This document shows, in pieces, positions 18,869 to 28,126 of a stretch of DNA of 64,000 nt (within the stretch, counting starts at the first letter, position 1; each line of letters opens with the position of its first letter). The position numbers and the translations under genes were made by a program. The notes beneath the pieces are model-generated. The model was not told where the DNA came from and searched no databases. It worked only from the letters and a program-made list of their open reading frames with translations. Origin of the DNA: Paenibacillus sp. JQZ6Y-1 (GTDB lineage Bacteria > Bacillota > Bacilli > Paenibacillales > Paenibacillaceae); assembly GCF_040719145.1 (NCBI RefSeq), contig NZ_JBFDUZ010000001.1:2852001-2916000 (forward strand). Reading direction: 5' to 3'.

Positions 18869-19840
18869 CTATTCCAGATTCTCCGATGCTTTATCATAAG
18901 CAACGATAATTTTTTGTACCAGTGAATGCCGCACTACGTCCTGCTCGGCAAATGTAACAAAGCCAATCTCTCCGATGCCATCCAGCACCAGACGTGCTTC
19001 CACCAGACCGGATTTTTTGCCGCGTGGCAGGTCGATCTGGGTAACATCGCCGGTGATGACCATCTTAGAGCCAAAGCCGAGCCGAGTGAGGAACATTTTC
19101 ATCTGTTCCGGTGTCGTGTTCTGTGCTTCATCAAGAATAATGAAAGAATCGTCCAGTGTCCGTCCGCGCATATAAGCAAGCGGGGCAATCTCAATCAGAC
19201 CGCGTTCCAGCGCCTTCGCCGTCTGCTCCTGACCCATAACATCGTACAGCGCGTCATAGAGCGGACGCAGATAAGGATCTACCTTTTCCTGCAAATCACC
19301 CGGCAAAAAGCCTAGACTTTCGCCCGCTTCCACCGCTGGTCGGGTCAGCACGATGCGCTTCACCTTACCTTCCTTCAAGGCAGCGACAGCAAGCACGACC
19401 GCGAGATACGTTTTACCTGTACCTGCCGGACCGATACCGAACACGATGTCACGCTTCTGAATCGTGCTCACATAGTGCTTTTGCCCAATCGTTTTGACTC
19501 GGATCGGTTTGCCGCGGAAGGTCTGGGTGATTTCTCCTTTATATAAGTCGAGCAATTGATCCGCTCGCATGTCTTTGGCAAGCTCAATGGCATATAAAAT
19601 ATCCCGCTCGGTCAACACATAGCCTTTGCGAACCAGTTCAAGCAGTACTTCAAACAATTGCTGTACCTGATCCACGACCGGAACGGAGCCCTGAATAACA
19701 ATCTCGGCTTCACGGCTGCCGATTTTAGCTTCTGTCTCGCGTTCGATAATCTTCAGAAACTGGTCCTGAGGACCGAACAAGGACAGTCCTTCTTCTGCAT
19801 TTTGCAGGGGAATTCTGATGCTTTGCGTTTGCTCTGACAA
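18869..19840 (-). CDS. phoH: PhoH family ATPase
   Basis: A 323-residue PhoH/YlaK-type cytosolic ATPase with an N-terminal KH-like part and a P-loop domain (GPAGTGKT near residues 137-144; a Walker B-like FIILDEAQNTTPEQMKMFLTR). Family members are linked to RNA metabolism; the exact role is unclear. The TTG start at 19840 has GAGGAG and GAGG boxes shortly upstream. It heads the phoH-pgpH-ybeY-dgkA unit. A TATAAT hexamer on the minus strand at 19866-19871 could be its -10 box, but no good -35 is present. Directly upstream, yqfC and yqfD are absent. Confidence 0.95.
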   Translation of the reverse strand: MSEQTQSIRIPLQNAEEGLSLFGPQDQFLKIIERETEAKIGSREAEIVIQGSVPVVDQVQQLFEVLLELVRKGYVLTERDILYAIELAKDMRADQLLDLYKGEITQTFRGKPIRVKTIGQKHYVSTIQKRDIVFGIGPAGTGKTYLAVVLAVAALKEGKVKRIVLTRPAVEAGESLGFLPGDLQEKVDPYLRPLYDALYDVMGQEQTAKALERGLIEIAPLAYMRGRTLDDSFIILDEAQNTTPEQMKMFLTRLGFGSKMVITGDVTQIDLPRGKKSGLVEARLVLDGIGEIGFVTFAEQDVVRHSLVQKIIVAYDKASENLE

Positions 19841-20002
19841 ATAGCCTCAATCTCCTCAATAATAAATTATAGTGTCCATACCTTCTCATAAACTTTACCA
19901 TTCTATCGGGAGTCATGCAAAATTTTTTGGAGGGGTACGATGCTATTATTCACCCTCCTTGGTCCTTTTGAAGCAGCCCTGCTGACTCTACCGCAGTGTT
20001 GA

Positions 20003-20040
20003 TGGAAAAACAAGCCGATCCCTCATGGAATCGGCCTGTT
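20003..20040 (-). terminator. Terminator downstream of the floA group
   Basis: AACAGGCCGATTCC and GGGATCGGCTTGTT pair around ATGA with two mismatches, then TTTTTCC on the minus strand. It separates the floA group from phoH, in the gap where yqfC and yqfD lie in Bacillus. Confidence 0.75.
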
Positions 20041-20134
20041 GCTATATGATAGTGCGACCTGTCTTCTATTCGATCCTATCAGCTTCTGCAATCAGACTGG
20101 ATACTACCTAACGATCATCCATACATGGCGACTT

Positions 20135-20824
20135 TTAAGATGGCTTGCGCTGATTGCTCGTGCGTCCCCAGCCCTGTGCCTGACGTGAACGCGGCGGACT
20201 CAGGATCTCCGCCCATAGCACGCCCTGTGTTGCTTGATCGGCGTCCAGCTTCAATCCGTCTGCCGATGTATGGCGTGCAGCAGGACGGCGTGAGGATGAG
20301 TCCGATGTGCGCTGTGTACTGCGCGGCTGATCGACCAGATCTCGTGTCCGCTCACCAAGCACATTGTTTAATTGATCCAGACGCTGCTGCATCTCTTTGC
20401 GATAGTCATCCGCACTGCGACCAATATCGCGGCGATCGTCGTATTCTGAACGTGAGCCTTCACGATTGTTGCCGGAAGTACCTGCGGACAATTCGCCTTC
20501 GCTATTGCGCGAGTAAGCTGGACGTTCTGTAGATGTACCTTCATCCAGACTACCGTGTGGCTGCTCCATATCATAGCGACGCTGAGCCTCCTGATACCGC
20601 CGCTGCGCTTCTTCCTCGCTCTCCTGCTCAGGAGCATTCCACGGAAGCGGCTGCGATGGTCGATGATTGTCACCCTGACGATTCATCGGTCCACCGCCAA
20701 AAGTCGGCATACCCGGATTACCGCGACGATTTTTATTTTTACCAGAGCGGCTGCTAATCGCTGTGAAAATAGCGAAAGCGATAATGACCACGATATACAG
20801 ATTACTTAACAGAAATTCGATCAT
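20135..20824 (-). CDS. Membrane-anchored hydrophilic protein of unknown function
   Basis: A 229-residue protein with one N-terminal membrane helix (about residues 3-24, FLLSNLYIVVIIAFAIFTAI) and then a long charged, Gln/Arg/Ser-rich tail that looks disordered, with a repeated EEAQRRYQEAQRRYDME helix near residues 70-85. No catalytic motif is seen. It begins 13 bases after the floA stop and shares its transcript, so it may act with the flotillin-like protein at the membrane; that is inference from position only. Positionally it matches yqfB of Bacillus, but I see no sequence basis for that name. Confidence 0.72.
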   Translation of the reverse strand: MIEFLLSNLYIVVIIAFAIFTAISSRSGKNKNRRGNPGMPTFGGGPMNRQGDNHRPSQPLPWNAPEQESEEEAQRRYQEAQRRYDMEQPHGSLDEGTSTERPAYSRNSEGELSAGTSGNNREGSRSEYDDRRDIGRSADDYRKEMQQRLDQLNNVLGERTRDLVDQPRSTQRTSDSSSRRPAARHTSADGLKLDADQATQGVLWAEILSPPRSRQAQGWGRTSNQRKPS

Positions 20825-20837
20825 GCGCTACACATCC

Positions 20838-21851
20838 TTATTTCAGCGGCTGTTGATCACTGCCACCCTGATTCGGATCATTCGCTTTGCCCAACGAGCC
20901 TCTCATTTGGGTATCGGCTTCGATATTTTTCAGATTCATATAATCCATGACACCCATCTGTCCATTACGCAGCGCTTCGGCCATCGCCAGCGGTACATCG
21001 GATTCGGACTCGACCACGCGCGCTCTCATTTCCACCACGCGTGCCTTCATCTCCTGCTCCTGTGCAACTGCCATTGCGCGACGTTCCTCGGCTTTTGCCT
21101 GCGCAATGCGCTTGTCAGCTTCCGCCTGTTCGGTTTGCAGCATCGCACCGATGTTTTTACCTACATCCACGTCCGCAATATCAATGGACAGGATTTCAAA
21201 GGCTGTACCGGAGTCTAGACCTTTTTGCAAAACAGTACGGGAGATCAGGTCTGGGTTTTCCAGTACTTGCTTGTGCGAGTCACTGGAACCGACCGTTGTA
21301 ACGATACCTTCACCGACACGGGCAATAATCGTTTCTTCCCCCGCACCACCGACGAGACGATCAATATTCGCACGCACGGTCACACGTGCTTTAACACGAA
21401 CTTCAATACCGTCTTTGGCAACGGCAGCGACTACTGGTGTTTCGATCACTTTCGGGTTAACGCTCATTTGCACAGCTTGCAGAACGTCACGACCCGCAAG
21501 GTCAATCGCAGCAGCACGTTCAAATTCCAGCGGAATATTCGCGCGTTGTGCGGCGATCAGAGCATTGACGACGCGGTCAACGTTACCACCTGCTAGATAG
21601 TGACTTTCCAATTGATTCAAATTCAGACCCAAACCGGCTTTGTGCGCCTTGATCTGCGGATTCACGATACGAGACGGAACAACACGACGCAGACGCATGG
21701 CTACCAAAGTAATAATGCCCACACGCACACCGGACGCTACCGCGGAAATCCATAGCGCCAGTGGGAAGAAACTGAAAAAGACACTCAATACGATAATAGC
21801 AACGACAATGATAAAAATAGCACTTACGATAGGTGAAGCCATAGTATTCAT
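20838..21851 (-). CDS. floA: Flotillin-like protein FloA
   Basis: A 337-residue flotillin-like scaffold protein that organises functional membrane microdomains. It has an N-terminal membrane segment (about 5-40), a PHB/SPFH-like region with [37 protein letters not shown], and the coiled coil with Glu-Ala repeats ([37 protein letters not shown]) typical of YqfA/FloA. A GTG immediately precedes the chosen ATG; GGAG lies four bases before that ATG and a third ATG at 21842 is also possible. The gene lies downstream of nfeD and upstream of a membrane-anchored protein. Confidence 0.95.
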   Translation of the reverse strand: MNTMASPIVSAIFIIVVAIIVLSVFFSFFPLALWISAVASGVRVGIITLVAMRLRRVVPSRIVNPQIKAHKAGLGLNLNQLESHYLAGGNVDRVVNALIAAQRANIPLEFERAAAIDLAGRDVLQAVQMSVNPKVIETPVVAAVAKDGIEVRVKARVTVRANIDRLVGGAGEETIIARVGEGIVTTVGSSDSHKQVLENPDLISRTVLQKGLDSGTAFEILSIDIADVDVGKNIGAMLQTEQAEADKRIAQAKAEERRAMAVAQEQEMKARVVEMRARVVESESDVPLAMAEALRNGQMGVMDYMNLKNIEADTQMRGSLGKANDPNQGGSDQQPLK

Positions 21852-22073
21852 CACGCTCCAATAGATTAGATTGGGTCAAACGACCGGCGTTGGGGCTGTC
21901 ATTGACCGTGATAGTTATGTAAGAATAGCAACCGGCATCCAAGGCAGCAATATCGTATGCCTCAATTGTGCAGATTGGCTATCCCCGGTACGTTAACAGC
22001 TGAAAAGAATGCGCCGGATGGTGCGACGGGTGTTTTGCAATACACCTTTACTGCAAGTGATGATAATAATGTA

Positions 22074-22916
22074 TCATCCTTGTGCAGATTCATCAGGGTC
22101 TGCATGAGCGGCTTGCTTTAACTCGGAATATTCGTCTACAATGATGCGGCTGCCGTCAATACGGACAATTTTCACGTGACGATCGCGTTCGATATAACCG
22201 CCCTGAGTCACTACATCGATATGACGACCCTCAATCAGCACCGTACCAGACGGACGCAGCGGTGTTAAACTTGTACCTTCCAGACCGATCAGCTGCTCAC
22301 GTTGCAGATTCGCCATATAACTCTCATCCGAAGTCAATTGCTCACTCAGAATAAAACGGTTCCAAACACCGCGCTTACGGAAAATGTAAGCGACGATACC
22401 GACAACAATCGCTGCCGCTACAAAAGCGATCCCCAGTGACAACAGTGCATTGGATGTATCTCTTGCAGCTTGTATAACCGCGTAGATCAAGCTTCCCGCC
22501 CCCAAGATTCCAAGTATGCCAAAGCTCGGTATAAAAAACTCCAGAACTAGTAACAGCAAACCTGCGGCGAACAATATCCATGTCAGCGAACCGGAATAAC
22601 CGGCAAGCTGTCCGCCGTAGAAAAACAATCCAAAGGCAATCACGCCAACTGCCCCCGGTGCAATCACGCCCGGCACGAGAATTTCAATCGCGATGCCTGC
22701 AATTCCCACGAACAATAGCAAGGTTTGAACAACCGGATGGGTCAAAAATGCAGCAATACTAGAGCCGACTCCATATTGCGCTGCCTGTGCGGTATCTGCT
22801 GCGGCGTGAACCGGCAGCGCAGCAACCAGCAAACCTGTAATCAGCGTGAGCATGGCGATTCCTAACCATAATGATGGACGACGGTAACCTTTACCGCCAT
22901 CGGTTTGCATAATCAT
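22074..22916 (-). CDS. NfeD family membrane protein
   Basis: A 280-residue NfeD protein, partner of FloA. It opens with a signal-like helix (LGIAMLTLITGLLVAALPVHA), has four or five membrane helices (about 60-175), and ends in an OB-fold NfeD domain (GLEGTSLTPLRPSGTVLIEGRHIDVVTQGGYIERDRHVKIVRIDG). No ClpP-like serine protease domain is present, so it is the short form. The ATG at 22916 is chosen because AAGGGGG lies nine bases upstream; a longer frame to 22991 lacks a site. It is followed by a 220-base gap and then floA; I see no terminator in the gap. Confidence 0.9.
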   Translation of the reverse strand: MIMQTDGGKGYRRPSLWLGIAMLTLITGLLVAALPVHAAADTAQAAQYGVGSSIAAFLTHPVVQTLLLFVGIAGIAIEILVPGVIAPGAVGVIAFGLFFYGGQLAGYSGSLTWILFAAGLLLLVLEFFIPSFGILGILGAGSLIYAVIQAARDTSNALLSLGIAFVAAAIVVGIVAYIFRKRGVWNRFILSEQLTSDESYMANLQREQLIGLEGTSLTPLRPSGTVLIEGRHIDVVTQGGYIERDRHVKIVRIDGSRIIVDEYSELKQAAHADPDESAQG

Positions 22917-23105
22917 AAGATCTTGCCCCCTTCTTTTCAGCTGTAGATTCTGAACAAGGCTGGACATACCGTTTACGGCCATTCCCGTCAAAACGACCGG
23001 ACAAACGGCAGAAACTGCTTATACTTATTATACGCATAACAGGCTGTGACGTTTCACAAAAATGTAATAATCTTCATATTAGGTGTCAAATAGGCATAAA
23101 AGGTA

Positions 23106-23147
23106 TAGAAAAAAGCACCTTCTTTAACAAGTAAAGAAGGTGCTTTT
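23106..23147 (-). terminator. Terminator downstream of yqeY
   Basis: A perfect 15-bp stem (AAAAGCACCTTCTTT with AAAGAAGGTGCTTTT) around a 7-base loop, followed by TTCTAT on the minus strand. It closes rpsU-yqeY, nine bases after the yqeY stop. Confidence 0.88.
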
Positions 23148-23155
23148 GAATTTGT

Positions 23156-23599
23156 TTATTGCAGAAGCTGCTGAACCGCTTGGTTCACAACTTTTCCGTC
23201 TGCGCGACCTTTGACCTTAGGCATCAAGGCGCTCATTACTTTCCCCATATCGGCTTTTGAAGAAGCACCGGTCTCCAGGATGGTCTGCTGTACAATGACT
23301 TTAATTTCTTCTTCAGAAAGCTGGGTAGGAAGGTATTCTGAAACAATCTCAATTTCCGCTCTAAGGTTGGTTGTCAGGTCGTCACGACCTGCTTTCTCAA
23401 ATTCTTGGAGGGCATCTTTGCGCTGTTTGATCTCACGGCTAAGAATATCAAGCACTTCATCGTCGTTCAAATCACGCTTCAAATCAATTTCTTGATTTTT
23501 AATCGTTGAACGGACCATGCGGATCGTGGACAATTTGAACTTGTCCTTGTCCCTCATCGCCTGCTTCATATCCTCGTTCAATCGTTCGCTAAGACTCAT
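23156..23599 (-). CDS. yqeY: GatB/YqeY domain-containing protein
   Basis: A 147-residue all-helical protein of the YqeY family, which shares the tail domain of GatB (amidotransferase subunit that binds tRNA). It is thought to bind tRNA but has no assigned function. Family segments are visible: AMRDKDKFKLSTIRMVRSTIKNQEID, and near the C-terminus MGKVMSALMPKVKGRADGKVVNQAVQQLL. GGAGG lies 12 bases before the ATG. It follows rpsU by 15 bases, as in Bacillus. Confidence 0.94.
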   Translation of the reverse strand: MSLSERLNEDMKQAMRDKDKFKLSTIRMVRSTIKNQEIDLKRDLNDDEVLDILSREIKQRKDALQEFEKAGRDDLTTNLRAEIEIVSEYLPTQLSEEEIKVIVQQTILETGASSKADMGKVMSALMPKVKGRADGKVVNQAVQQLLQ

Positions 23600-23614
23600 G
23601 ACGGATAAATCCTC

Positions 23615-23788
23615 CTAAAACTTTCTTTTGCGCGCAGCCTCAGATTTTTTCTTACGCTTTACGCTCGGCTTTTCATAATGTTTGCGTTTTTTCACCTCAG
23701 CCAGAACGCCATCTTTAGCGATGGAGCGTTTGAAGCGACGAAGTGCTGCATCAATTGTTTCGTTTTTGCGAACTTTCGTTTCAGACAC
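23615..23788 (-). CDS. rpsU: 30S ribosomal protein S21
   Basis: The 57-residue S21, which sits on the 30S platform near the anti-Shine-Dalgarno sequence. It reads [22 protein letters not shown] and ends with the basic tail [14 protein letters not shown]. The GTG at 23788 is chosen because GGAGGGAGGG lies just upstream and all family members start here; a longer frame to 23848 gives an unrelated 20-residue extension. It has a strong promoter and is co-transcribed with yqeY. Confidence 0.96.
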   Translation of the reverse strand: MSETKVRKNETIDAALRRFKRSIAKDGVLAEVKKRKHYEKPSVKRKKKSEAARKRKF

Positions 23789-23846
23789 CAGTTTTCCCTC
23801 CCTCCGACCAGACCGTCCGGAAAAATAACACGGCTTATCAACTTTC

Positions 23847-23876
23847 ATTATAGGTGAGAACTAATTGCAGTGTCAA
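23847..23876 (-). promoter_or_regulatory. Sigma-A promoter of rpsU-yqeY
   Basis: Consensus TTGACA (23871-23876) and consensus TATAAT (23847-23852) with an 18-base spacer on the minus strand, about 60 bases before the rpsU start. Confidence 0.85.
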
Positions 23877-24159
23877 CATCAACACAGCTTTTTCCAGCAT
23901 TTTTTTATGAGAAATAGAATCAAGCTGTCATTTCGGATTAAAAATGGATAATATTAGTTGGAATAATAACTACTTATCCACAGTTGAAAGATATTCAACT
24001 GTATGATGCGAGTACGTAGGATACTTAAATTAGTACTGTTAATATAGAAAAGACTTCATCCCAAGGGAGTGAATTCTTTTTCTGTACATACAAATGATGC
24101 GAACAGACATTATACGAATAAGATGCACCAATAATATGAAGCGTACTGCTGGTCAAGCA
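23877..24159. other. Intergenic stretch between rpsU and the HIT gene
   Basis: No gene was found. It holds an 8-bp inverted repeat (CAGTTGAA at 23981-23988, TTCAACTG at 23994-24001) overlapped by one TTATCCACA nonamer (23974-23982). No U-tract follows the hairpin. Confidence 0.45.
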
Positions 24160-24528
24160 TTACGCATGCGAATCGGAATTGCCTGTAAGTGCGCCGAGCT
24201 TGCCGCCGCCGAGTAGGTGATAATGCACATGCTGAACCGCTTGTCCGCTATCTGGACCGCAATTGTTGATCAGGCGGTAGCCGGATTGATCGACGTTCAG
24301 TTCTTTTGCCAGTTGAATCGCAACGCCGTGAATCTCAGCAATCAGTGGCAATTGCTCAGTTGTCACTTCGTTCATCGAATCAATATGCGTTTTCGGAATG
24401 ATCAGTACATGCACAGGCGCTGCCGGGGCGATATCGTGAAAAGCGAGAATGCGGTCGTCTTCATACACTTTGTTGCCGGGAATCGTACCAGCGGCGATTT
24501 TGCAAAACAGACAATCTTCTTTAAACAT
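24160..24528 (-). CDS. HIT family nucleotide-binding protein
   Basis: A 122-residue histidine-triad protein of the HinT type, a nucleoside phosphoramidate hydrolase or nucleotidyl-binding protein. The triad is H100-V-H102-Y-H104 (QHVHYHLLGG). C6 and C9 (CLFC) with later His residues form the zinc site of bacterial HinT. The ATG at 24528 is used because AAAGGGGA lies eight bases upstream; a longer frame reaching 24591 has no ribosome binding site. In relatives it lies beside mtaB; here the sbc and add genes and the RlmI-like gene lie between them. Confidence 0.93.
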   Translation of the reverse strand: MFKEDCLFCKIAAGTIPGNKVYEDDRILAFHDIAPAAPVHVLIIPKTHIDSMNEVTTEQLPLIAEIHGVAIQLAKELNVDQSGYRLINNCGPDSGQAVQHVHYHLLGGGKLGALTGNSDSHA

Positions 24529-24604
24529 GGGAACTTCCCCTTTCATGGTTGAATATAGTAGATGATGTGAATGGATCAGATATTGCTGCATGGTTGAACG
24601 TATA

Positions 24605-27600
24605 TTACATCGTTTCCATTACGACACGCGAGCCTTTGCCTGCCTGCTCTGCGGGTACGACCACCAGCTTGCGCGGCAGTCGCATACGCAGTTCTGGCAC
24701 GTGGCTGATGATGCCGACAGACAGACGATCGGTGTGCAATTTTTCCAGCGACGTAACGACTGTATCCAGAAGTTCGGGATCAAGTGTGCCGAATCCTTCA
24801 TCAAGGAAAAAGAACTGTAGCGGATATTGTCCGCGCAATTGAATTTGTGCTGACAATGCCAACGCGAGCGATAGCGAGGTCAGGAAGGTTTCACCGCCGG
24901 ACAACGTTGAGACTGGACGGCGAATTCCACCATTGCCATTATCGCAAATGACAAAGCCCCCGCCAGAATCAACTTCTAGGGAATAGCGCTGACGAGTCAG
25001 GAAACGTAGTCGCTCCGAAGCTGCCAGACTAACCTGCATGAGTTGTTCCTCAGCGATATATTCGACAAATGCATTACCGCGCATGCTTCCTTGTAATTTG
25101 GATAAATGATTGGATTCCACTGCCAACTTGGTCCGTTGACGTTCCAGCTCCAGCCAGCGCACATGACGCTGTTCCAAATCTTCAAAGTCACGCGTGGCGC
25201 GTGCACGATATTCCAGTGCTGCTTCGTCCGCCTGACGCGCGTCCTGCCATTCCTGTTGCAGCTGCTGCCACTGTTCTTCGGATACGGTTTGACCGTCCAG
25301 CTTGGATTCCAGCTCACGCAAATGAACACTTAGCTCACGTTGCTGTTCACGATGACTGTCGATTCGCTGACGTGCGGCTTGCATCTGCTGCTCATCCATA
25401 CGTGCTGCTGCCACTTGCTGCTCATTATCAAAGCGAGACTCTTGTAACGCCTGCTGCCAGCGCTGGGCAGCCTGCTCTGACTGAGCGGATAGCGATTGCG
25501 CCGACTGCACAGCAAGCGCATGATTTTGCCCTGCTTGCTGTTGAAGCAGCTGAGCATTGCGCAGCTGCTCTGCCCATTGCGTTGCTTCATGGCGATACCG
25601 ATTCAGTTCATTATTCGCTTCAGTGATGAGCTGTTCAGCAGATTGTTCTCCAATCCACTGCTGCAACAGGTTTTGTTTATCCTGCAAGTGCCGCTGATCA
25701 CTTTCGTAACGAGTACGTTCCTGAATCTGTTGGCGTTCGAGTGCGTTGATCTGCTGCTCCCCTTCGCGAATCGCTTTGTTCCGTTCCTCGATGTAGGGCG
25801 CACTCTTTTCCAACCGTCCGCGAATATGGTCTGCCTGCTCATCCTTACGTGCTAGATCAGCAAACCGTTCTCTTGCCTGCTGTTCAGTCAGCTCTGGATG
25901 ATGTTCTTGCCAATCATTCAACAATTGCTGAAGCTGCTGCTGAGCGGCTTCTAGTCGGGTGCTGGATTGTTCCAGCAGACGCTGGGCACTTTGGCGTTCC
26001 GCCTGTACTGCTGTACGACGCTGGGACCACTCCCGCTGCTGCTGACGCCAGTTGCGCAATTGTTGGCGCAACTGCTGAAGCTGCTGCTCCAGTTCGCTAT
26101 GTTGCGGTGCAAACTGATTCAGCCAATCGGTAGCAGCTGTCTGGATACGATCAAAATCAAGTTGATCTTTCATTTGGAACAACGTATGAGACTCCACAGA
26201 TTCAGCGTTAGATGAATTTTCTTTTACACGTTGATCTAGTTCGGCTAATGCTGGTTGTTCTTGCGTAGATGTTACAACTGGATAAGATTGGTCTGACGCA
26301 GCTGCACCATCGCTATGCAGCCATTCCCAATCGGTCCGTATATTGCTCAATTCAAACGTACGACTGCGGATGTTCTCGCTATACTGGCGGACAGATTGCT
26401 GCAGCTGTTCAATGACTTGCAGTGGATCATGCTGCTCGTCCGCTTGCGCTTGCTCTGTATCCTGTTGCAAAATCGCAGGGTGTGGATGATGAACCGATCC
26501 GCATACTGCGCATGGCTCTCCATCCTGCAATTGCGCTGCCAGCACCGCAGCTAAACGATGAGTCTCGGCTTCTCTAGAAGCGGCATGATAGGACTGCTCC
26601 CACTGTTGTAGCTGCTCCTGAAATTGCAGCAATCGTTGCTCCTGACGCTGCTGTTCCGTTTGCAGAGATGTCGCTTGCTGGAATAGCTGCTGCTCTGCAC
26701 TACCAAAATGAATATGTTCCTGTTCCAGCTGTTCCCATGTTGCATCATATCGTGAGGTTGCAGACAGTTGGGTTTGCTGTTCTTGTTCTAATTCACTGAC
26801 ACGGGTACGCGCAGTATCCAGTGTATTCAAGCGCTGCTGAGCTTCCTGCAATTCGCGTCGATCCTGACTGCGCACTTCGGAGGCTCGGAGCTGTGTATTC
26901 AGTTCGTCACGCAATACTTGTGCTTTATCAAGTAGGGCTTGCTCACGCTGAGATTGCTGCTGTGCATCGTTCAGCTGTGCAGCAATCTGCTCCAATTGCT
27001 GATGCAGTTGCAGCTGTGCCTGCTCCAAGTCGTGGCATTCCTGCTGCAACGTAAGGGCTTGCTGAAGCTGATCCAGACGCGAACGAAGCCGTGGCTCCTG
27101 CTGATTCAGCTGCTGACGTGCCTGCTGCTCCTGCTCGGTCGCATGATAGGCAGCTTGCTCCGCCTGTTTCCATTGCTGATGCAATTCGTCGACCCGCTGC
27201 TGCTCCTGCTGGGATTGCTGGTGGATTTGTTTCCAGCCGTCAAGCAGTGGCAACAGCGTCTGAGCAGACAATGCTGCTTCCAGCTGTTGCTCAAGCGAAC
27301 CAATTTCGTCCTCATGCCCAGACAGTTGCTCCAAGCGCTGTTGCAGCAATGACTTCTCATTGATCAGCTCACGAACTTTGCCCAGCTTTTCCAGTCGAGT
27401 CGTTACTTCCTGCAAGCGTTGACGCAATTGCTCCGCTTCCTGTGCTGCCTGCTGTAAACGTTCCTTAGCAGCTTTGACAGCTTCGGCAGACGCGTCGCCG
27501 AGACCGGTTTGCTCCGCAGCGAGCCGATCCAGACGATTGTCGGTATCTTTGACGCGCTGGCTGAGCTTTTGCATCAGTCGGTCGCCGTACTTTTCCAGAT

Positions 27601-28126
27601 GGAACAATCGCTGTAGCATCTGACGACGATCGCTGCCTTTTAAGGATAAAAACTCAGCAAATTTACCCTGCGGTAATACTACGGCACGAGTGAAATCGTC
27701 CATTTTTAGACCGATATACTCCTCGACGCAGCGCGTAACATCGCCCAGTTTGTCAGCAATGACGCGATCTCCGTCTGCTAGACATTCGATAAAACGGCTC
27801 ATGCTATTGCTTACGGTATGCTCACCAGTCCGCTTGAAGCGCCGTTCTACCCGATATTGATGGGTACCAACATCCGACAGCAGCTCAAAGGAAAAGGATA
27901 CAAAGACCGCATCCTCAGAATGATTCAAAATGCCCTGCGTTCCGTTCTGTGCACGTTCCACCTTGCCGTATAGTGCCAGTGTGATCGCATCCAGTACGGT
28001 CGATTTACCACTTCCAGTCGGTCCAAAGATACCAAATAACCCTGTTTCGCAGAGGGCGGTAAAGTCGATCTCCTGCTGTTCGCGGTAACTTTGCAGACCC
28101 GACAGCTTTAATACGATAGGCTTCAT
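24605..28126 (-). CDS. sbcC: Nuclease SbcCD subunit C (SMC-like ATPase)
   Basis: A 1173-residue Rad50-like ATPase that, with SbcD, opens hairpins and processes protein-blocked ends. The N-terminal Walker A is GPTGSGKST (about 35-43). Two long coiled-coil arms flank the zinc hook CAVC near residue 539 (GEPCAVCGSVHHPHP). The C-terminal ABC signature LSGGETFLTSLSLALALS and Walker B FFFLDEGFGTLD complete the ATPase head. The arms are extremely rich in Gln, with runs such as QQLQQLRQQL. The start overlaps the sbcD stop (ATGA), so the pair is coupled. Confidence 0.96.
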   Translation of the reverse strand: MKPIVLKLSGLQSYREQQEIDFTALCETGLFGIFGPTGSGKSTVLDAITLALYGKVERAQNGTQGILNHSEDAVFVSFSFELLSDVGTHQYRVERRFKRTGEHTVSNSMSRFIECLADGDRVIADKLGDVTRCVEEYIGLKMDDFTRAVVLPQGKFAEFLSLKGSDRRQMLQRLFHLEKYGDRLMQKLSQRVKDTDNRLDRLAAEQTGLGDASAEAVKAAKERLQQAAQEAEQLRQRLQEVTTRLEKLGKVRELINEKSLLQQRLEQLSGHEDEIGSLEQQLEAALSAQTLLPLLDGWKQIHQQSQQEQQRVDELHQQWKQAEQAAYHATEQEQQARQQLNQQEPRLRSRLDQLQQALTLQQECHDLEQAQLQLHQQLEQIAAQLNDAQQQSQREQALLDKAQVLRDELNTQLRASEVRSQDRRELQEAQQRLNTLDTARTRVSELEQEQQTQLSATSRYDATWEQLEQEHIHFGSAEQQLFQQATSLQTEQQRQEQRLLQFQEQLQQWEQSYHAASREAETHRLAAVLAAQLQDGEPCAVCGSVHHPHPAILQQDTEQAQADEQHDPLQVIEQLQQSVRQYSENIRSRTFELSNIRTDWEWLHSDGAAASDQSYPVVTSTQEQPALAELDQRVKENSSNAESVESHTLFQMKDQLDFDRIQTAATDWLNQFAPQHSELEQQLQQLRQQLRNWRQQQREWSQRRTAVQAERQSAQRLLEQSSTRLEAAQQQLQQLLNDWQEHHPELTEQQARERFADLARKDEQADHIRGRLEKSAPYIEERNKAIREGEQQINALERQQIQERTRYESDQRHLQDKQNLLQQWIGEQSAEQLITEANNELNRYRHEATQWAEQLRNAQLLQQQAGQNHALAVQSAQSLSAQSEQAAQRWQQALQESRFDNEQQVAAARMDEQQMQAARQRIDSHREQQRELSVHLRELESKLDGQTVSEEQWQQLQQEWQDARQADEAALEYRARATRDFEDLEQRHVRWLELERQRTKLAVESNHLSKLQGSMRGNAFVEYIAEEQLMQVSLAASERLRFLTRQRYSLEVDSGGGFVICDNGNGGIRRPVSTLSGGETFLTSLSLALALSAQIQLRGQYPLQFFFLDEGFGTLDPELLDTVVTSLEKLHTDRLSVGIISHVPELRMRLPRKLVVVPAEQAGKGSRVVMETM

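Noticed and set aside
23974-23982. A perfect DnaA box (TTATCCACA) between rpsU and the HIT gene
   Set aside because: One 9-mer is expected about once by chance in 64 kb on two strands, and I saw no cluster of such boxes around it. No origin or DnaA control is claimed.
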